12,850 nt of DNA from an uncultured Prevotella sp. (lineage in GTDB: Bacteria > Bacteroidota > Bacteroidia > Bacteroidales > Bacteroidaceae): NCBI GenBank assembly GCA_900314365.1, contig OMVH01000238.1, forward strand, positions 1-12,850, in the 5' to 3' direction. Shown piece after piece: positions 7,199-12,850 of this stretch. The stretch's first letter is position 1; every line of letters begins with the position of its first letter. Made by a program: the position numbers and the translations under genes. A model generated the notes under the pieces. The model saw only the letters and a list, made by a program, of their open reading frames with translations, was not told the origin of the DNA and did no database searches.

Positions 7199-10100
7199 CT
7201 ATTCCACGGTAATCATCCGCGCGCCTTCACGCCCGTTGTACTCCGGGCTATAAGCGCATTGTACCGTACAGATGCCTGTGTTGTAAGAACCGTCACGATC
7301 GATGTAGTATTCAGTTTCAATGACATGACTGCCTTTTGACAGCCTGTCGAAATAATAGTTCGTTGCGTTGTCCTTGGGAGCAATGTAGTAGCCCCAGCGG
7401 TAGCCGCTTGTCTGAACGACGGGTTCAAGGCAGGCTGCCCGCTTGTCGACGACTTGGACGAAGTCGTAGTCGCGGTCGGCCTTGATGGTTATCTTGACCT
7501 TTACTTTGTCGCCCACTTTAAGCTTTCCTGAGGGGATTACTTCACGTCTGACGCTGATGCCAGCTTCCGAAGCAGCCACCTTGGAGACCGGTTGGAGAGC
7601 CTGGACGTAGGCTGCACCCCAACTGGTTCCGCTCGAAGTCTTTTCTATGGTGAGCTTGTTGGCGGTGTTGTCGTTGATGGTCTTCTTCACGTAGCCGAGT
7701 CCTGCTGTGGCCTCGGGCATGGAGAGCTTGTTGCCGTCGAGCCTGATGCTGGCCGGTTGCTGCGGTGACAGCTGCCCCGTGTTGCCCTTAAGGAATGCGT
7801 AAACGGCATTCACCGTATTGACAGGTGTACTCCAAGCCTGAGTACGCTTCTCCTGGAGAAGCCATCGCTGCATCTCGCTGATGGTTGCAGTGTCCTTGGG
7901 CTGCAATAATTGCAGGGCTTCTATAGCATATGCCTGAGTGGGTATGCGGTAGTCGAACCAAGAGTATTGTGCCTTGGGCGTGTCGAAATAGCGTCCTGTC
8001 TCCTCTTTGTAAACCGTGTACTCCTTAAGGCTCTGCAGGTATTCGTTGGCTCGTGTCTTCTGACCGTACTGTGCTAAGATAACGGCGGAGTTGGCCTTGC
8101 CGTAGATGGTGAGCTTTGTCGGAGCCTTAGCCAGTAAGCCCACGAGGTAGTTGATATTGGTAGTACGGGGCCTGCCTGCGAGGGCGCTGGTGTAGAGATA
8201 GTCGCAAGCTGTCTCAGAGGGTGTAAGGTGGCGATAGCCTTTCTTCTCCAGTTTGCGCAGTTCGTTGCATTCCTTGGTTATCTGTGAGTCGAGATAGCTG
8301 AAGCACCTTGCGATGATGCCGGTGGTACTTTCTTGAATGCCTGCGAGCTTGTTGAGGCGGACGAGGGTCTTGGCGACATCTGTAGTCATGTAAAGACTGC
8401 CGGGCATTCCCGGCCACCAGCTGAAGGAGCCGTCTGTGTTCTGCAGTATTCTTAATTTTTCGAGACAGCCCGTGAGGCGTGAGCTGACAGCCTGCTCGTC
8501 GAAGAACTGTATGAGCTGCTTCTTTTGGTCGGCCTCGTCATTGGCTTCAGCCAGCCAAGGAGTCTCACTGAGGACCATCGTCTTGAGCTCCTGATTTTTT
8601 TCAAGATTACTCATCATAGAGGTCTCTGTGCCCTTCTCGCTCTTCCATTGTGCTATCGTCTGCTTTATGGCCGGCGACAGGTTGAGCAGGTGATGACTGA
8701 TGCTGTTGGCGTAGTAGGCTGCTGCCAGACTCACTGCGTTGTGCTCGTTGGTGAGAGCCACTGAGGGCAGAGCCTGAATCATGAGCCATGCAGGATTGTT
8801 GGTGTACTCGATGGTGAAACGGGGCTGTTTTCCTCCGGCAGGAGTGAGCTTACGGAGGTCGATGCTGAGTGTTCCCGGTTGATTCTGCGTGAAGGGATAG
8901 GTGTTGGTTACCATCTCCACATCGGGGAGCACGGGCAGATAATGCTGTTCGCCGTCGGAGAAACCTTCGCCTTCGGCAGTAGCGCGAGCCACTAACATCT
9001 CGGGCCAGTCATGAGCACTGATGGAGAAGCTGACGGGAATGGTCTGCTTGGCATCCACCGTGAAGTCCTTTGTCGCCTTGAATATGCTCTTGCCGGTTGC
9101 GGCATCGGAGAGCTCGAGAGTGGTCTTTCCGTTGACTGCTTTTTCGGAGGTGTTGGCCAGTCGCACGATGACAGTCCCCTGGTCGCCCTGACGCAGGAAC
9201 CTTGGCAGATTGGGTTGCACCATTACCGTCTTGCTGGCCACGGCATCGGCTTCGAGCAGTCCGTGATTCACTTCCTTGTCATGAGCCAGCCCCATGAAGT
9301 GCCATGTGGTGACGCTTTCGGGCAGAGTGAACTTCATACTCACGGAGCCGTCGGCATCAGTGAGCAGGGCAGGGAAGAAGAAAGCCGTCTCGTTGAGGTT
9401 CTCGCGAATTTGCGAACTTTGATTGTGCTGCTTCTCGGAGCTGTCCTCCGATTGGACCGGCTTTTCAGCAAGGCTTTCAACCACGTCGAAGGCCTCTCTG
9501 CTATTTGCTGTGGCCATTTCGGTTCCCCGAATATTTACGGCAGCAGCCTTGCCCATGCGCAAGAGCCTGGTGGAAGCTCCGGTTACGAATACCTTATGCT
9601 CTTCTAAGGAGTAGAAATTGGGGAACATTGTGTTGTCGAAGTGACTGAAACTGAGTTCTCTGACCGGAAGCAGCTTCTGTGGGTGGGCGCGCTGGAAGTA
9701 GAGGGATGAGAAACTCATTCCTCTCCATCTTGTGTACGGGATATTGAGTGCCATATAGGGCGAGAGACTCCAGCGGTTGGGCTGAATGGCATCGAGCGAT
9801 TTGTCGTAGAGGGTGGCTAAGAGCTGTGCCGTAGCCGGCTTGCCGTCGGGACGGCTGATGTTGAGCCGCCATTCCTCTTGCTGGCCTGGGAGAAGTTTGT
9901 CGCGGAAGGTTATCCACTTCAGCTTCAGTTTCTTGCCAGGCAGCGGCTTCATGATGACTTCTGAGTGCTTGTATTCCACCCCGTCGTGCACCCATGCATA
10001 GTTGAGCAGCAAGCCGTCGCCGTAGTCTTCTTTGTAGGTGAATTTCCGGGTGTTGATGGAGTTAGATAAATCCAATGTGCCACTTTCTACGACACGGTCG

Positions 10101-12634
10101 CCACTGATGAGGGTGTAGAGGACATGCTGTTCCTTATCCGAAGAACCCACCTGAAGATAGACAGGCTCGCCGTCGGTTCGGAACGAATTGCTGCTCACAT
10201 AGAACCAGTCGTGAGTAGTCTCCACGGGACGATTGTCCTTGAGACTGAAGGTGACAAAGTGCGTGCGCAAGGTGTCGGTGCCGCAGATGGCTACGAGCTC
10301 GTGCTTTCCGGGCTTGAGTCCCTTCAGAGGGGCGGGCTCATTAGCCTTGGCCTCCATGTTGCGACCGTCGATGGAGAAGGTCACTCTGCCGGGGATATCC
10401 TCGCCGGAACTGTTGCGGTATCTGAAGGTGATGCTGCGCAGGCTGTCGTTGAGCGAGCGCGAGGGGACGTTGCTTGTGAGCAGGGTGGGGCGGTTGCTGA
10501 CCGGCAGCGAGGTTGTGCCGTCGTGCGACTCACCGGCAGCGTCGGTCACGGTGGCCGTTATCTGGAAGGAGTAGAACATGGATTTGCCGTTCTCAGCCTC
10601 GGGCAACGTCAGGGGAACTCTCACGCTGAACCGGCCATCCTGGTCGGTGGTAGTGGTTCCTGCGTCAATTTGTTTCGTCGTGTAGCGCCGTGAGCCATAG
10701 GGCCACCACAGGGCAGGAAGGCGCTTGATGCTGTAGCTCACCTTTGCAGCTTGCACGGGCATGGATGTGTAGGTGGTGGCTTTGCCATGCAGTGTCAGCG
10801 TGTCGCCGGGGGCATATTTTTCCTTCACGGGGTCGAACTCCACCTCGTAAGTGGGTCTCTTGTACTCTTCGACGCGGAAGGATGCGTAGCCATTGCCCTG
10901 ATTGCACGACACGGAGAAGCGGCCCGTGAGACCGGATGCAGGTAGCGTGAAGTCGGCTGAGGCTGTGCCAAAGTCATCGGTCGTTACCTCCTTAGAGTCC
11001 ACCTTCCTGTTGTTGGCATCATGGAGGGTGAGGAGCAGACTGCTGCCTGGGCACACCGTAATTTGTTCGTTGCCGGCGTTGTTGTAGAGCAGAGCTGCCA
11101 CGTGAACTGTTTGTCCGGGGCGATAGATGCTGCGGTCGGTGTAGAGCCTGGCCTCCTTCTTATTTGTTCTTGTTTTGTTGTAGTAGAAATAAGAGTATTG
11201 GGAGAATTCCTTCAGAGCCTTATCGGTAGCAGTGAAAGCATATATGTAGCCGTTATGCTGGGAGTTAAATTTCAATGTCACCTCGCCTTTGCTGTCGGTG
11301 TTGGCCTTGATGATGCTCTGTCCGATTTGTTTAGTGAGTCTGACGGTGGCTCCTTGTACAGGCTTGCCTGTAGTGGCATTGAGCACGGCTATACGGCATT
11401 TGTTGTCAGGAAGTTGCTGCAGCAGCACGTGAAGATTGCTCACGAAGAGGAGTTCGTGCTCGGGTTTCACATTGCTGTTGTCGGCTGTGCAGGTGAGCAG
11501 ATAGACACCCACGGGAAGCCCTTTCAGCACGAGAGAGTCACTGAAACTCTGATAAGTGGGCTCTCCCTTGAAGGATGCGGTTGCCACGATGGGCTTCGTG
11601 TCGGGGTCCACCTTGGCAAGAATCTGCTTTTCGTCGCGCCCAGTCATGAGTTTCGTGTCGCCATCTAACAGCACGCGCCTCACAGTGACCGTAATCGTCT
11701 TGAGATGGGTCACGTTGTCGAAATACACTGTAAAGTCCTTGCCTGGCCGTTGTTGATAGCTCTTGACCCTTGCTGTGAATCTTGGGTTTGAAAGTTGCGA
11801 GAGGGCATTGCGCAACTGGTTCATCCTTGGCCATGAGCCCCATTTCTGAAGGGCCGAATGGATGAAGGAGGCCTTCTCCCCGCTGTCATTCAGGAAGTTG
11901 TAGCGTTCGATGGCAACCTCTCCGGCCTCAGGAAGGTCGGCATAGACTTGCATGAGCGAGTCGAGCGAGGCTTCGTAATTGCTTTGGCGGAGGTTGTCGT
12001 CCCCTTTGATGCGCAAAGTCTGAAGCCCGCGCAGAGCACAGATGCAGGCCGCTGCACGGTTGCCCTGCGAAGAATAGAATCGTTGGAGCGACTGATAGTC
12101 GGAAGCCTCTATACCGATGACATGAAGCAGATCGTCGTTGAAGATTCGGCTGTCCTCACCTTCCACTACGGTGGGTTGCCAGCTCGTGGCTTTCTGCTGA
12201 GCGAGCTGTGCGGGATGTGACATTGATTTGGCATACCATTGACGGCTCATCGACTCACTGTTGTCATCAATGAGGGGAGCATCTTTGTAGATTCTCCCGA
12301 GGGCCGACTCATAGATGGCTGCTAAGGCCCAATTTTCTTTTTTCACGGCATCTGCTTCCTGGGCTTTAAGCTTTTCGATGTCGATGGACAGAGAGTCGGG
12401 GGCAATGCTGTATCTGACAGATATCCGCGTGAGCTGGGCTTTGAGCAGATGACCGTAGTCGGCAGCTGTGGTAGCCTTACTGATAATCTTGTCAAGGAGA
12501 CTGACTTCCGTTTTTGGTAAGTCTTTGTTACGTGCATCCTCCACTTGTTTCCAAAGCTGGGAGTAGTTGTCACCCCACGCGCACAAAGGCATCAGCAGGA
12601 TGAGGGCAATAATCAGGTGAGTGGTCTTACGCAT
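7199..12634 (-). CDS. Bacterial alpha-2-macroglobulin-like protein lacking the thioester motif
   Basis: A very large (1811-residue) exported protein of the alpha-2-macroglobulin family, periplasmic or surface protease traps. The signal peptide is likely cut at AWG-D (residues 21/22). Residues about 22-285 form a helical, TPR-like N-terminal region. MG-type beta domains follow, with a carboxypeptidase-regulatory-like stretch at about 418-450. The MG2 hallmark YTDRSIYRPGQT begins at 498 and FRVEEYKRPTYEV lies near 590. A hydrophilic Ser/Glu/Gln-rich linker at 1039-1076 sits where the bait region is expected, immediately before the A2M domain (RENLNETAFFFPALL, from 1077). The alpha/alpha-toroid thioester domain begins near 1285, but the CxEQ motif is gone (TNEHNAVS at 1295-1302). 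GSFSWWPGM (about 1400) and the C-terminal MG10 domain (about 1700-1811) are intact. First gene of the apparent operon, 34 bp before the DUF1573 gene. Probably a non-covalent protease trap; the target is unknown. Confidence 0.93.
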   Translation of the reverse strand: MRKTTHLIIALILLMPLCAWGDNYSQLWKQVEDARNKDLPKTEVSLLDKIISKATTAADYGHLLKAQLTRISVRYSIAPDSLSIDIEKLKAQEADAVKKENWALAAIYESALGRIYKDAPLIDDNSESMSRQWYAKSMSHPAQLAQQKATSWQPTVVEGEDSRIFNDDLLHVIGIEASDYQSLQRFYSSQGNRAAACICALRGLQTLRIKGDDNLRQSNYEASLDSLMQVYADLPEAGEVAIERYNFLNDSGEKASFIHSALQKWGSWPRMNQLRNALSQLSNPRFTARVKSYQQRPGKDFTVYFDNVTHLKTITVTVRRVLLDGDTKLMTGRDEKQILAKVDPDTKPIVATASFKGEPTYQSFSDSLVLKGLPVGVYLLTCTADNSNVKPEHELLFVSNLHVLLQQLPDNKCRIAVLNATTGKPVQGATVRLTKQIGQSIIKANTDSKGEVTLKFNSQHNGYIYAFTATDKALKEFSQYSYFYYNKTRTNKKEARLYTDRSIYRPGQTVHVAALLYNNAGNEQITVCPGSSLLLTLHDANNRKVDSKEVTTDDFGTASADFTLPASGLTGRFSVSCNQGNGYASFRVEEYKRPTYEVEFDPVKEKYAPGDTLTLHGKATTYTSMPVQAAKVSYSIKRLPALWWPYGSRRYTTKQIDAGTTTTDQDGRFSVRVPLTLPEAENGKSMFYSFQITATVTDAAGESHDGTTSLPVSNRPTLLTSNVPSRSLNDSLRSITFRYRNSSGEDIPGRVTFSIDGRNMEAKANEPAPLKGLKPGKHELVAICGTDTLRTHFVTFSLKDNRPVETTHDWFYVSSNSFRTDGEPVYLQVGSSDKEQHVLYTLISGDRVVESGTLDLSNSINTRKFTYKEDYGDGLLLNYAWVHDGVEYKHSEVIMKPLPGKKLKLKWITFRDKLLPGQQEEWRLNISRPDGKPATAQLLATLYDKSLDAIQPNRWSLSPYMALNIPYTRWRGMSFSSLYFQRAHPQKLLPVRELSFSHFDNTMFPNFYSLEEHKVFVTGASTRLLRMGKAAAVNIRGTEMATANSREAFDVVESLAEKPVQSEDSSEKQHNQSSQIRENLNETAFFFPALLTDADGSVSMKFTLPESVTTWHFMGLAHDKEVNHGLLEADAVASKTVMVQPNLPRFLRQGDQGTVIVRLANTSEKAVNGKTTLELSDAATGKSIFKATKDFTVDAKQTIPVSFSISAHDWPEMLVARATAEGEGFSDGEQHYLPVLPDVEMVTNTYPFTQNQPGTLSIDLRKLTPAGGKQPRFTIEYTNNPAWLMIQALPSVALTNEHNAVSLAAAYYANSISHHLLNLSPAIKQTIAQWKSEKGTETSMMSNLEKNQELKTMVLSETPWLAEANDEADQKKQLIQFFDEQAVSSRLTGCLEKLRILQNTDGSFSWWPGMPGSLYMTTDVAKTLVRLNKLAGIQESTTGIIARCFSYLDSQITKECNELRKLEKKGYRHLTPSETACDYLYTSALAGRPRTTNINYLVGLLAKAPTKLTIYGKANSAVILAQYGQKTRANEYLQSLKEYTVYKEETGRYFDTPKAQYSWFDYRIPTQAYAIEALQLLQPKDTATISEMQRWLLQEKRTQAWSTPVNTVNAVYAFLKGNTGQLSPQQPASIRLDGNKLSMPEATAGLGYVKKTINDNTANKLTIEKTSSGTSWGAAYVQALQPVSKVAASEAGISVRREVIPSGKLKVGDKVKVKITIKADRDYDFVQVVDKRAACLEPVVQTSGYRWGYYIAPKDNATNYYFDRLSKGSHVIETEYYIDRDGSYNTGICTVQCAYSPEYNGREGARMITVE

Positions 12635-12667
12635 AGTGATAGTCAGTTCTTTCTATGATTTGATAAA

Positions 12668-12694
12668 CAAAAGTAATAATAATAACTGAGAAAA
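12668..12694 (-). promoter_or_regulatory. Putative Bacteroidota-type promoter for the macroglobulin operon
   Basis: On the minus strand TACTTTTG (12675-12668) matches the Bacteroidota -7 consensus TAnnTTTG exactly and lies 33 nt before the ATG, giving a predicted leader of roughly 25-30 nt. The -33 box (TTTG) is not well matched: the nearest T-run is TTTT at 12694-12691, only 15 nt upstream, shorter than the usual spacing. A (TTA)4 tract fills much of the spacer. The -7 match is clear; the promoter as a whole is inferred. Confidence 0.5.
12674..12685 (-). repeat. (TTA)4 trinucleotide tract abutting the -7 box
   Basis: Four perfect TTA units on the minus strand run directly into the TACTTTTG box, sharing its first two bases. 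A gain or loss of units would alter the distance between the -7 box and upstream elements in 3-bp steps. Four units is short and may be ordinary AT-rich promoter sequence. Confidence 0.6.
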
Positions 12695-12850
12695 TGGTGC
12701 TAAGCCACACTTTTAACTTACTTTCGCATTGGGTGGATGGGGAGGTAATTTCGCGATTGAGTGGGTAGGACATCAGGGGTGAGCAGAAAGGCCTTTTCAG
12801 ATTTCCACAATAGGGTGTTCAATATTATGTGTCCAAAATATCTTTTGATT

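Noticed and set aside
8459..8470. GCLEK at macroglobulin residue 1390 as a possible thioester (CxEQ-like)
   Set aside because: It lies about 95 residues after the thioester position, in the helix just before QNTDGSFSWW, and has Lys instead of Gln; it is an ordinary toroid helix.
12572..12634. Cys18 of the macroglobulin as a lipidation site
   Set aside because: The preceding residues are MPL, and a lipobox needs a small residue directly before Cys. AWG-D just downstream is a better signal peptidase I site.
12787..12796. AAAGGCCTTT palindrome as an operator
   Set aside because: A 10-bp palindrome of simple composition with no second copy in the window and no known regulator to assign.
12834..12847. 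CAAAA-TATC-TTTTG hairpin near the right edge and TATCTTTTG as a plus-strand -7 box
   Set aside because: The stem is short and AT-only apart from its closing pair. The box has one base too many for TAnnTTTG, and any divergent gene would lie outside the window.

Overview
The window reads as a chromosomal segment of a Bacteroidota bacterium, most likely order Bacteroidales and probably Prevotellaceae. The supporting features are a Bacteroidota-type -7 promoter box (TAnnTTTG pattern), no consistent Shine-Dalgarno sequences, a PorE-type TPR/PD40/OmpA lipoprotein, a Bacteroidota-style topoisomerase III and a very long alpha-2-macroglobulin. The genus is inferred from protein style alone. Nothing points to a mobile element: no IS, tRNA, integrase, CRISPR array or att-like repeat was seen.

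All six protein genes lie on the minus strand, so they are transcribed from right to left. In transcription order they are: an 1811-residue alpha-2-macroglobulin-like periplasmic protein (12634-7199), an exported DUF1573 protein (7164-6094), IspH of the MEP isoprenoid pathway (6097-5219), topoisomerase III TopB (5165-3069), a HAD-superfamily hydrolase (3017-2376) and a PorE-like lipoprotein (2241-169). Gaps between the first five are short: 34 bp, a 4-bp ATGA overlap, 53 bp and 51 bp. These five could therefore form one transcription unit driven by a promoter just upstream of the macroglobulin. The PorE-like gene follows a 134-bp gap and may have its own promoter. A stem-loop after its stop is the likely terminator.

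Functionally the window mixes envelope proteins (macroglobulin, DUF1573 protein, PorE-like lipoprotein) with housekeeping enzymes (IspH, TopB, HAD hydrolase). No completely new system is evident. The points most worth a second look are: loss of the thioester Cys/Gln motif in the macroglobulin together with a retained bait-like linker; a substituted TOPRIM acidic motif and TTG start in topB; a strong intercistronic hairpin between topB and the HAD gene; and a (TTA)4 tract abutting the promoter box of the macroglobulin operon.

The flanks (1-168 and 12635-12850) contain no convincing gene. The left flank holds the terminator stem-loop. The right flank holds the promoter, a G-rich stretch and a small AT-rich hairpin.
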